Shown here: positions 27,368-34,478 of the stretch, piece after piece
Numbering within the stretch: the first letter of the stretch is position 1
Layout of the letters: each line of letters begins with the position of its first letter
DNA from: Neorhizobium alkalisoli
GTDB lineage: Bacteria > Pseudomonadota > Alphaproteobacteria > Rhizobiales > Rhizobiaceae
Assembly: GCF_002968635.1 (NCBI RefSeq)
Contig: NZ_PVBN01000017.1
Coordinates: 17,969 to 81,968 of the forward strand
Length of the DNA: 64,000 bases
Direction: 5' to 3'
The notes under the pieces: model-generated
What the model saw: only the letters and a program-made list of their open reading frames with translations
What the model was told of the DNA's origin: nothing
Database searches by the model: none
Position numbers and translations under genes: made by a program

Positions 27368-28588
27368 TCAGAGTTCCATTCCGAGAATCTTGCCGACGGT
27401 GAAGATGTCCTTGTCGCCGCGCCCAGAGAGGTTCATCAGGATGATCTCGTCCTTGCCCATCTTCGGTGCGCGCTTGATGACCTCGGCGAGCGCGTGGCTC
27501 GGCTCCAGTGCCGGGATGATGCCTTCAAGCCGGGTGAGAACCTGGAACGCGTCCAGAGCTTCCTGGTCCATGATCGGCACATATTCCACGCGGCCGATGG
27601 AATGCAGCCAGCTATGCTCAGGTCCGATGCCCGGATAATCGAGGCCCGCCGAAATCGAATGGCCTTCAAGGATCTGCCCGTCATGGTCCTGCAGAAGATA
27701 GGTGCGGTTGCCATGCAGAACACCCGGCGAGCCGGCGGTGATGGAGGCGCAGTGTTCTTCGCCCTGGAGACCTCGGCCGCCTGCCTCGACGCCGACGATC
27801 TTCACGCCCTGATCGTCCAGGAAGGGATGGAAGATGCCGATCGCATTGGACCCGCCGCCGACGGCGGCTATGACGACATCCGGCAGCCTGCCTTCAGCTT
27901 CCAGGATCTGCTCCCGGGCTTCGGTGCCGATAACCGCCTGGAAGTCGCGAACCATTTCCGGATAAGGATGCGGGCCGGCGGCCGTACCGATCAGGTAATA
28001 GGTGTCGTCGACATTGGTGACCCAGTCGCGCAGCGCCTCGTTCATCGCGTCCTTCAGCGTGCCGTTGCCGGCCGTCACCGGACGGACCTCGGCGCCTAGA
28101 AGTTTCATGCGGAAGACGTTCGGCGCCTGGCGCTCCACGTCCGTGGCGCCCATGTAGACGACGCAGGGGAAGCCGAACCGGGCGGCGACGGTTGCGGAAG
28201 CCACGCCATGCTGGCCGGCGCCGGTTTCGGCGATGATCCGCGTCTTGCCCATGCGCTTGGCAAGCAGGATCTGGCCGATGCAGTTGTTGATCTTGTGGGA
28301 GCCGGTGTGGTTGAGCTCTTCGCGCTTGAAATAGATCTTCGCACCGCCGAGATAGGCCGTCAGGCGCTCGGCGAAATAAAGCGGGCTCGGACGGCCGATA
28401 TAGTGGGCGCCAAGATCGGCCAGTTCCTTCTGGAAGGCGGCATCAGTCTTCGCCTTTTCCCATTCGCCTTGCAGGTCCAGGATCAGCGGCATCAGCGTTT
28501 CGGCGACAAAGCGCCCGCCGAAAATGCCGAAACGGCCGTCCTCGTCGGGGCCGGAACGAAACGAATTGGGTTGTGGCGTCTGGTTCAC
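27368..28588 (-). CDS. trpB: Tryptophan synthase beta subunit
   Basis: PLP enzyme joining indole and serine to give tryptophan. PLP lysine is in NHTGSHKINN near residue 95 and the phosphate-binding loop is GGGSNAIG. I placed the start at GTG 28588 (VNQTPQPNSF) because relatives begin there and GGGAG lies 8 bases upstream. A GTG at 28603, overlapping the trpF stop, would add five residues. Length about 406. The three genes trpF-trpB-trpA form one transcript. Confidence 0.96.
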   Translation of the reverse strand: MNQTPQPNSFRSGPDEDGRFGIFGGRFVAETLMPLILDLQGEWEKAKTDAAFQKELADLGAHYIGRPSPLYFAERLTAYLGGAKIYFKREELNHTGSHKINNCIGQILLAKRMGKTRIIAETGAGQHGVASATVAARFGFPCVVYMGATDVERQAPNVFRMKLLGAEVRPVTAGNGTLKDAMNEALRDWVTNVDDTYYLIGTAAGPHPYPEMVRDFQAVIGTEAREQILEAEGRLPDVVIAAVGGGSNAIGIFHPFLDDQGVKIVGVEAGGRGLQGEEHCASITAGSPGVLHGNRTYLLQDHDGQILEGHSISAGLDYPGIGPEHSWLHSIGRVEYVPIMDQEALDAFQVLTRLEGIIPALEPSHALAEVIKRAPKMGKDEIILMNLSGRGDKDIFTVGKILGMEL

Positions 28589-28599
28589 TCTTAACTCCC

Positions 28600-29256
28600 T
28601 CACGCGCCTTTGCGCCCCGCTTCTGCGACGGCATCGAAAAACGCATCGATCATTCCAAGGTCCTTGATGCCCGGTGCGCTTTCCACACCGGACGAGGTAT
28701 CGATACCTGTTGCCCGCGTCGAGGCGAGCGCAAGAGCGACATTATCCTTGTTCAATCCCCCGGAAAGCATGTAATCGACGCCTTCGTCAAGCGACGCCAT
28801 CACGCTCCAGTCGAAGGAAACGCCGTTACCGCCCGGAAGTTCAGATCCTGGCGGGGCCTTGGCGTCGAACAAGAAACGGTCGGCGACGCCGATATAAGCA
28901 TCGATCCGGTCGAGATCGCCGGCCTCCCTGATCGAAAAAACCTTCATGACCGGCAGACCGTAGAGCGCCTTGACGTGCAGTATGCGCTCCGGGCTTTCGT
29001 TGCCGTGCAGCTGCAGGATATCCGGACGGAGCAGCGAAACGATGTCGTCCAGTTCCTCGTCGTCGGCATTAACCGTGACGGCGACGATCTTGACCCGGTC
29101 GCGGACCCTGTCGGCCAGCTCGCCCGCCACGTCGGGAGCGATGTTGCGGGGACTCTTGGGAAAAAAAATGAAGCCGATATGCGTGGCGCCCCGCGCCACG
29201 GCGCGATCGACTGCCTCGGGGGTCTTCAACCCGCAGATCTTGATATCAGGTTTCAT
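28600..29256 (-). CDS. trpF: Phosphoribosylanthranilate isomerase
   Basis: Third step of tryptophan synthesis from anthranilate. The catalytic Cys is in MKPDIKICGLKT and the Asp in FLFDAKAP; phosphate loops are SGGLNKDNV and SSGVESAPG. I chose ATG 29256 by family alignment (218 residues). It has no clear ribosome-binding site; the alternatives are ATG 29274 and TTG 29298, the latter right after AGGAGG. The unusual start region sits below a possible attenuator hairpin, so translation here may be regulated. Confidence 0.93.
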   Translation of the reverse strand: MKPDIKICGLKTPEAVDRAVARGATHIGFIFFPKSPRNIAPDVAGELADRVRDRVKIVAVTVNADDEELDDIVSLLRPDILQLHGNESPERILHVKALYGLPVMKVFSIREAGDLDRIDAYIGVADRFLFDAKAPPGSELPGGNGVSFDWSVMASLDEGVDYMLSGGLNKDNVALALASTRATGIDTSSGVESAPGIKDLGMIDAFFDAVAEAGRKGA

Positions 29257-29779
29257 GACGCGCGGGAGTGACATGAAATCTTGCCGGAGTCGAGGCAAAT
29301 CCTCCTATTTGCAGCGAACTTGGCCAAAAACTGGAGGCAGGGGCATTGGACAGAGTCCTGCCTCGGCGATCCTCGGTCTCTCGTTTCGGCCGGGACACGT
29401 CGGGTGCCTCGATTTAAGTTTTATAGGTGACACGCGACGTGTCCCGTTCGGTGTGTTTTTCCGCGCAACTCCGGTCCCTCTGCGGCGACCTGGTTTCCTT
29501 GCAGATTCCGAAGCCGGGTTGTGTGCGACACACGCACGCCCCGCCTTTTCAGGCGAGAGGGGGACCATTTTCTGCGCAGCCCCCGACGATCCGCCTGCAT
29601 CAACGGCAGCTCGCCAGGGCACCGGTCCCGCCTCGCCGGTAATGCAGGCCGGTGTAGCCGAAGCGGGACGGCAGAATTGTAGGCGTGGAAAGAAAGAGGG
29701 GATGAAATGGAAGAAATTTTCCGGAGTTTTGTGCCAAGGCATTGAATTCCCTTGGCGACACCACGAAGCATTTCCTCGC
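29257..29779. other. Gene-free region upstream of trpFBA with several inverted repeats
   Basis: No frame here looks coding; the short ORFs do not resemble any protein I know. Visible structure includes GACACG-CGA-CGTGTC at 29429-29443, with a half copy near 29393. A nested pair GCCTGCAT/ATGCAGGC (29593-29600, 29642-29649) encloses ACCGG/CCGGT (29621-29625, 29636-29640). GGTCCC-rich segments near 29471 and 29562 could pair at long range. It may hold the trpFBA promoter, an operator, or a small RNA. See also the hairpin at 29326-29364. Confidence 0.5.
29326..29364 (-). terminator. Possible attenuator hairpin in the trpF leader
   Basis: On the minus strand GAGGCAGG/CCTGCCTC form an 8-bp stem with a 15-base loop, followed after two bases by five T. 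It lies 69 bp before the trpF start, a typical leader position. No leader peptide with tandem Trp codons is evident, so it may instead end the ygjP transcript. Confidence 0.45.
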
Positions 29780-30541
29780 TCAATCAAAATCGATCGCGTG
29801 CAGCTGCGACCCATGCTGCTTCAGCCATTTGCGGGCTTCTTCCATGCGCGGGCAGAGCTCCTTGCAGAGCGCCCAGAATTTCGGGCCGTGGTTCATTTCC
29901 TTCAGATGTGCCACTTCATGGGCTGCTAGATAGTCGATGACCAGTGGTGGTGCCATGACGATACGCCAGGAAAAACTCAAGTTACCGTCCCAGGAACAGG
30001 AACCCCAGCGGCTGCGGGTATCCTTCATGGTGATAGACTGAACCGGCTTGCGGATCGCGGCGGCATGGCGAGCAACAAGAATTTCCAGGTCCTTGCGCGC
30101 CTCCTTCTTGAGAAACACCGAAAGCCGGCGGCCCATGTGATCCTCAAGCCCGCTCACTTTTAATACCGGCTGGCCATCCAAAACCAGCGCCTCGGTTATT
30201 CCTCGGAGCGAGCCGGTGTGTTCGATGCGATGCGGGATGCCACGGACGGGAAGATAGCCATCTGGACGAACCGGATTTTCGGTGGAAAATTTCGCAAGCC
30301 GCGTCAGCAGCCATCCCTGATGGCGATCAAGAAAATCCTCGATCTCGCGTCTGCGAAGCCCCAGCGGCACCGTGAGATTAAGCGCCCGTCCGCCCGGCTC
30401 GATACGGAGCGTAATGCGGGTGGCCCGGCGGTTTTCCCTGATCGTCAGCGGCATCGCCCGGTCGCCGACATCCAGGGTGCGCTTCACCGTTTCGAGCGGT
30501 CTCGATTTTGTGCGGGAAGGCTTTTTCAGAAGCGCGAACAT
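29780..30541 (-). CDS. YgjP-type (DUF45/M48-like) zinc metallopeptidase
   Basis: Predicted cytoplasmic metal-dependent hydrolase of unknown substrate. The zinc motif HEVAHLKEMNH (HExxH plus a third His) sits near residue 200 and the family signature TRSRWGSCS precedes it. I start it at ATG 30541 (MFALLKKPSR), giving 253 residues. The frame is open to 30622, but that stretch contains a strong terminator hairpin and a parS site and begins with TTG, so it is unlikely to be translated. It follows the DUF2852 gene. Confidence 0.87.
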   Translation of the reverse strand: MFALLKKPSRTKSRPLETVKRTLDVGDRAMPLTIRENRRATRITLRIEPGGRALNLTVPLGLRRREIEDFLDRHQGWLLTRLAKFSTENPVRPDGYLPVRGIPHRIEHTGSLRGITEALVLDGQPVLKVSGLEDHMGRRLSVFLKKEARKDLEILVARHAAAIRKPVQSITMKDTRSRWGSCSWDGNLSFSWRIVMAPPLVIDYLAAHEVAHLKEMNHGPKFWALCKELCPRMEEARKWLKQHGSQLHAIDFD

Positions 30542-30569
30542 TCTTTCTTTGTAACCGATTCCCTTGCGT

Positions 30570-30597
30570 AAAAAAGCCGGCGTTTTTGGCGCCGGCT
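30570..30597 (-). terminator. Rho-independent terminator of the DUF2852 gene
   Basis: The stem CGCCGGCT/AGCCGGCG with a 7-base loop is followed on the minus strand by six T. It lies between the DUF2852 stop and the YgjP-type gene and argues against the longer reading of the latter. Confidence 0.9.
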
Positions 30598-30604
30598 CCC
30601 ATTC

Positions 30605-30620
30605 TGTTTCACGTGAATCC
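30605..30620. other. parS-like site (14/16)
   Basis: TGTTTCACGTGAATCC differs from TGTTTCACGTGAAACA only at positions 14 and 16. It lies in the gap between the DUF2852 gene and its terminator, about 22 kb from parB. Confidence 0.75.
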
Positions 30621-30629
30621 AAGCGGGAG

Positions 30630-31052
30630 TTACAGGTCTACGACCGGGTTCTCGCCGGAGGGCCGGTTCTTGCGCTCGCGCATGAAGCGGTCGAATTCGT
30701 CCTGGTCCTTGGCGCGGCGAAGCTCGCGGACATAGGAATCGAATTCCTCGCGCATCTCGTCCAGCTTACGGCGCTCTTCTTCGAGGCGGTCGAGTTCGGC
30801 CTTGCGCCAATCGTCGAACGCGACATTGCCCGTCGAGAAATGCGTGTTGTAACGAGACTTCGCCCTGCGGCAACCGGCGAACATGCGATCGGCGCGATCG
30901 TTTGCATCGCGCTTGAAGCCGCGAAGCCTGTCGCCGAAGAGGATGTAGGCAAGCATGGCGAGGCCCAACGGCCAGAAGACCACAAAACCGAGCACCATGA
31001 GAGCGATGGTGGCCGGCGTCCATTCCGGACGAATCAATGCTGACTGGTTCAT
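30630..31052 (-). CDS. DUF2852 membrane protein of unknown function
   Basis: A 140-residue protein with one hydrophobic stretch near residues 15-40 (ATIALMVLGFVVFWPLG), then a highly charged, probably coiled-coil tail rich in Asp, Glu and Arg. I recognise it as a DUF2852 family member, widespread in Alphaproteobacteria and without known role. It has its own upstream gap of 148 bp and its own terminator, so it is probably monocistronic. Confidence 0.85.
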   Translation of the reverse strand: MNQSALIRPEWTPATIALMVLGFVVFWPLGLAMLAYILFGDRLRGFKRDANDRADRMFAGCRRAKSRYNTHFSTGNVAFDDWRKAELDRLEEERRKLDEMREEFDSYVRELRRAKDQDEFDRFMRERKNRPSGENPVVDL

Positions 31053-31200
31053 AGGTCACACCCTAAGGTTTTCAGCGGGTGGCCGCATGCCAGCCCGACT
31101 GAATCCGATTTGGTGAGCACACGATCCCCCTTCAAGAAGGGGAATCATTAAATTCAAGAAGATGCTGAAATATATGCCGGAAATCGGAACAGAGGCGGTG

Positions 31201-32484
31201 TCAGCCAGCCTTGCCGCCCTTTATGACCCGCTTGAACGGCGTCGTCCTGGATGGTGTTCGGGCATGTTTTTGGGTGAACGCCACGATCCGCGGAGCGATC
31301 TCGCGGCGGAAGCGTGACCCGTTGAACACGCCGTAGTGACCGACATCCGGCTGCATGTAGTGCAGGCGCATGTCGTCCGGAATGTTCGGGCAGATGGTTT
31401 GCGCCGCCTGCGTCTGACCAAGACCGGAGATGTCGTCGTTTTCTCCCTCGATCGTGAGCAGGGCCACATTGCGGATGGCCGAGGTATCGACGGGGATATG
31501 GCGATGCATCATCTCGCCCTTCGGCAGGGAATGCTTGATGAAGACCGTATCGACCGTCTGAAGATAGAACTCCTCGGTCAGGTCCATAACGGCCAGATAT
31601 TCGTCGTAGAAATCGCGATGCTTTTCAGCCGACTCGCCGTCGTTCTTGACGAGGTGTTCATAAAATTCCTTGTGGGCGATGAGGTGCCGGTCAAGGTTCA
31701 TCGACATGAAGCCGGAAAGCTGCAGGAAGCCTGGATAGACGCGACGCATGAAACCCGGCTGCGGCCATGGCACATTCATGATGACGTTTTCGCGGAACCA
31801 TTCGAGCGGCTTCTGCTGGGCAAGATCGTTGACCGCGGTCGGGTTGATGCGCGTGTCGATAGGTCCGCCCATCAGCGTCATCGACGCAGGGACCATCGAG
31901 TCCTGCTGGGATTCCATGACGGCCACTGCCGCAAGGACCGGCACGGAGGGCTGACACACCCCGATCACATGGGTACCGGGACCGATCACGTGCAGCATTT
32001 CGATGAGGTAGTCGATGTAGTCGTCGAGATCGAACCGGCCTTCTGCCAAAGGCACCATGCGGGCGTCGATCCAGTCGGTGATGTAGACGTCGGCATGCGG
32101 GAGAAGCGCTTCGACCGTGCCCCGCAGGAGCGTCGCATAGTGGCCGGACATCGGGGCTACCACCAGGATCTTCTGGTCCTGACCCCTGCCCGGCGGTACA
32201 TGGCGTTTGAAATGCAGAAGATTGCAAAAAGGCTTTGCCCAGACGATCTCCTCGGTCACCGCAACCGTTTTTCCATCGATCGTGGTTTCCGAGTGTCCGA
32301 AAACAGGCTTGCCGTAACGACGGGTCACCCGCTCGAAGACTTCAAGGCCTGCCGCGGCAGTGCGTGCCATTGCGGTCTGCGAGAAGGGATTGAGGGGATT
32401 GGCGTAGAAAAAACGCATGGCATCCGCGGCGGCCCGGAAAGGCGCCATGACGGCATGGTTCATCTCATAAAGCTGATAGAACAT
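31201..32484 (-). CDS. phaZ: Intracellular poly-3-hydroxybutyrate depolymerase
   Basis: Breaks down stored cytoplasmic PHB granules. The start MFYQLYEMNHAV at 32484, behind AAAGGTGG, gives 427 residues, typical of the rhizobial enzyme; an upstream in-frame extension to 32652 is not convincing. The lipase-like box is GVCQPSVP, with Cys as nucleophile near residue 176, the hallmark of the intracellular class. The terminal catalytic His is probably in DVGHYGVFNG. There is no signal peptide. Storage of PHB fits a rhizobial lifestyle. Confidence 0.94.
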   Translation of the reverse strand: MFYQLYEMNHAVMAPFRAAADAMRFFYANPLNPFSQTAMARTAAAGLEVFERVTRRYGKPVFGHSETTIDGKTVAVTEEIVWAKPFCNLLHFKRHVPPGRGQDQKILVVAPMSGHYATLLRGTVEALLPHADVYITDWIDARMVPLAEGRFDLDDYIDYLIEMLHVIGPGTHVIGVCQPSVPVLAAVAVMESQQDSMVPASMTLMGGPIDTRINPTAVNDLAQQKPLEWFRENVIMNVPWPQPGFMRRVYPGFLQLSGFMSMNLDRHLIAHKEFYEHLVKNDGESAEKHRDFYDEYLAVMDLTEEFYLQTVDTVFIKHSLPKGEMMHRHIPVDTSAIRNVALLTIEGENDDISGLGQTQAAQTICPNIPDDMRLHYMQPDVGHYGVFNGSRFRREIAPRIVAFTQKHARTPSRTTPFKRVIKGGKAG

Positions 32485-32707
32485 CGAGGTGCCACCTTTC
32501 TTGATTTCCGACAGAGCATTCGGCAGCGGCATCGAACCAATCGGTTCGCAATTTACGGGGGGACAGGCTAGCACTTTTTTATTGCGACGCAACATGTGGG
32601 GGAAAACCGGCTGGATATTTGCCTGAAGGCGGGACGGGCGAGCACAGATCATCTGCGCTCTCTAGAATGGCGTGTAAGCCTTAAGGTTCCGTGATATCCG
32701 GGTGGTG

Positions 32708-32739
32708 AAGGACTCACATCGCCGGCGACGTGAGTCCTT
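32708..32739. terminator. Hairpin downstream of the FAH-family gene
   Basis: A perfect 10-bp stem AAGGACTCAC/GTGAGTCCTT with a 12-base loop (itself partly self-complementary) begins 7 bp after the stop of the minus-strand gene. The T run is weak, so it may act as an mRNA 3' stabiliser or imperfect terminator. Confidence 0.65.
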
Positions 32740-32746
32740 TGATCAC

Positions 32747-33589
32747 TTATACGTCAGCGACAAAGGTCTGACGCTGGCTGCCGAGGCCTTCGATGCCAAG
32801 CTCGACAACATCACCGGCCTTCAGGAAGCGCGGCGGCTTCATGCCGAGACCGACACCCGGAGGGGTTCCCGTGGAAATGATGTCGCCCGGATGTAGCGAC
32901 ATGAACTGGCTGAGGTAGGAAACCAGATAACCGACGCCGTAGACCATGGTTTTCGAGGAACCGTTCTGCATAGTTTCGCCGTTGACCTTCAGCCACATGC
33001 CGAGATTCTGCGGATTTGCGATCTCGTCCTTGGTGACGAGCCAGGGCCCGACGGGGCCGAAAGTGTCGCAGGACTTGCCTTTTGTCCACTGACCGGAACG
33101 CTCCGTCTGAAATGCACGCTCGGAGACGTCATGGCTGACGCAATAGCCGGCGACGTAATCCATGGCATCGGCTTCCGAGACGTATTTGGCGGTCTTGCCG
33201 ATCACGACGCCGAGCTCGACTTCCCAATCGGTCTTTTCCGAGCCGCGCGGAATGAGGACGTCGTCGTTCGGTCCGCAGATTGCAGAGGTCGCCTTCATGA
33301 AGATGACCGGTTCCGGCGGAACAGTGGCGCCGGTTTCGGCGGCGTGGTCGGAATAGTTGAGACCAATGCAGATGAACTTGCCGGTTCCGGCGACGCAAGC
33401 CCCGATGCGGGCCGGCTGAAGCTCGGGCAGACTTTCCAGATCAATCGCCGCAATCTTGGCGAGGCCTTCCGGTGAGATCGCGGAACCAGCAATATCAGCC
33501 ACATGGCCGGAAAGGTCGCGGACCTTACCGTTGCTATCGACCACTGCCGGCTTCTCCTGGCCCGGCTCACCAACGCGCATCAGTTTCAA
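32747..33589 (-). CDS. Fumarylacetoacetate hydrolase family protein
   Basis: Metal-dependent hydrolase or isomerase of a 2-keto acid; the family includes fumarylpyruvate hydrolase, HpcE-type isomerase and oxaloacetate decarboxylase. The 280-residue protein has an N-terminal domain, then KFICIGLNYSDHAAE near residue 72, the metal ligands in DWEVELGVVIG, and STGTPPGVGLGM near the C-terminus. No catabolic partner genes flank it, so the substrate cannot be told. ATG 33589 is the start. Confidence 0.88.
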   Translation of the reverse strand: MKLMRVGEPGQEKPAVVDSNGKVRDLSGHVADIAGSAISPEGLAKIAAIDLESLPELQPARIGACVAGTGKFICIGLNYSDHAAETGATVPPEPVIFMKATSAICGPNDDVLIPRGSEKTDWEVELGVVIGKTAKYVSEADAMDYVAGYCVSHDVSERAFQTERSGQWTKGKSCDTFGPVGPWLVTKDEIANPQNLGMWLKVNGETMQNGSSKTMVYGVGYLVSYLSQFMSLHPGDIISTGTPPGVGLGMKPPRFLKAGDVVELGIEGLGSQRQTFVADV

Positions 33590-33737
33590 GGAATTTTCCT
33601 CCGGTTGTCAGACAAGGTGCGTTATGGATCAAGAGCCATTGCTTGTCACGTCCGTTTCAGGGGTAAAGTGACCTGTTGCCGGCGGCAGGCCGCCGACTAT
33701 CTATGTCTTTGACAGTTTGCCAAACCAAGAGAAGTTC

Positions 33738-34337
33738 ATGACCAACAGCAATTCCCGACAATCCGAGTTTCCCATCGACGCCTTTTTTCTGGATCGGTGG
33801 TCACCTCGGGCTTTCACCGAAGAGACGATTAGCCAGGAAACGATGCTTACGATCCTGGACGCCGCCCATTGGGCACCGTCTTCCGGCAACAACCAGCCCT
33901 GGCGGTTCATCTATGCACTTCGGGGCACTGCCTCGTTTCCGGGTTTCGTCGACATTCTCGCTGCCGGCAATCAGCGCTGGGCAAAGAACGCCGCCGCGCT
34001 GATGTTCGTCGTTTCGAAAAGCTATCGGATTTCCAAGGATGGGGACCGGAAGCCCGCCTATACCCATTCGTACGATACCGGTGCTGCCTGGTTCTCCGTG
34101 ATCTGCCAGACGATGAAACTCGGCTATCACGCCCACGGCATGGAAGGTTTCGACAAGGAAAAGGCAGTCGAGGTACTTGGCGTTCCGGAAGGATACCGGG
34201 TAGAGGCGGCGGCTGCGATCGGCCGGATCGCCGATCGCAGCACCCTTCCTGACGACCTTGCCGAACGGGAATTCCCCAGCAAGCGAAAGCCGGTTTCGGA
34301 AATTGCTTTCGAAGGCAAATTCACCGGAGAGCCGTGA
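33738..34337 (+). CDS. Nitroreductase family protein
   Basis: FMN-dependent NAD(P)H oxidoreductase of unknown substrate. ATG 33738 (MTNSNSRQSEF) with AGAGAAG upstream gives 199 residues; a TTG at 33717 is less likely. The FMN-binding RWSPRAF and SSGNNQPWRF motifs and the C-terminal AAIGRIADRS loop fit the NfsB/RutE-like group. It is isolated on the plus strand between minus-strand genes and convergent with gyrB. Confidence 0.88.
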   Translation: MTNSNSRQSEFPIDAFFLDRWSPRAFTEETISQETMLTILDAAHWAPSSGNNQPWRFIYALRGTASFPGFVDILAAGNQRWAKNAAALMFVVSKSYRISKDGDRKPAYTHSYDTGAAWFSVICQTMKLGYHAHGMEGFDKEKAVEVLGVPEGYRVEAAAAIGRIADRSTLPDDLAEREFPSKRKPVSEIAFEGKFTGEP

Positions 34338-34363
34338 GAGGCTTCGTCCTGAGGTTTAACAAT

Positions 34364-34379
34364 TGTTTCACGTGAATCC
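34364..34379. other. parS-like site, left half of an inverted pair (14/16)
   Basis: TGTTTCACGTGAATCC. It differs from the consensus at positions 14 and 16. With the site at 34393 it forms a perfect 15-bp inverted repeat. Confidence 0.8.
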
Positions 34380-34392
34380 CTATCCACAGGAA

Positions 34393-34408
34393 AGATTCAC
34401 GTGAAACA
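34393..34408. other. parS-like site, right half of an inverted pair (14/16)
   Basis: AGATTCACGTGAAACA. It is the mirror image of the left site: TGTTTCACGTGAATC and GATTCACGTGAAACA are exact reverse complements. The 14-base spacer contains CTATCCACA, one base from a DnaA box. Confidence 0.8.
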
Positions 34409-34423
34409 TTTTTGATCTGGACA

Positions 34424-34456
34424 AAGAAAAAGCGGCGCTCGCAAGGGCGCCGCTTT
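34424..34456 (-). terminator. Rho-independent terminator of gyrB
   Basis: The 10-bp stem AAAGCGGCGC/GCGCCGCTTT with an 8-base loop is followed on the minus strand by TTCTTTG after further T. It lies 22 bp past the gyrB stop. Confidence 0.88.
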
Positions 34457-34478
34457 CATTGGTGCGATTGCCGAATGG

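Noticed and set aside
29305..29814. A 169-codon minus-strand frame upstream of trpF as a hypothetical gene
   Set aside because: It overlaps the ygjP-type gene end, has no ribosome-binding site and shows no protein-like pattern.
28970..29929. A 319-codon plus-strand frame across trpF antisense and the gene-free gap
   Set aside because: Most of it is the antisense of trpF and the YgjP-type gene.
31127..31142. CCCCTT-CAAG-AAGGGG hairpin as the phaZ terminator
   Set aside because: No T run follows on the minus strand and the stem is only six pairs; the function is unclear.
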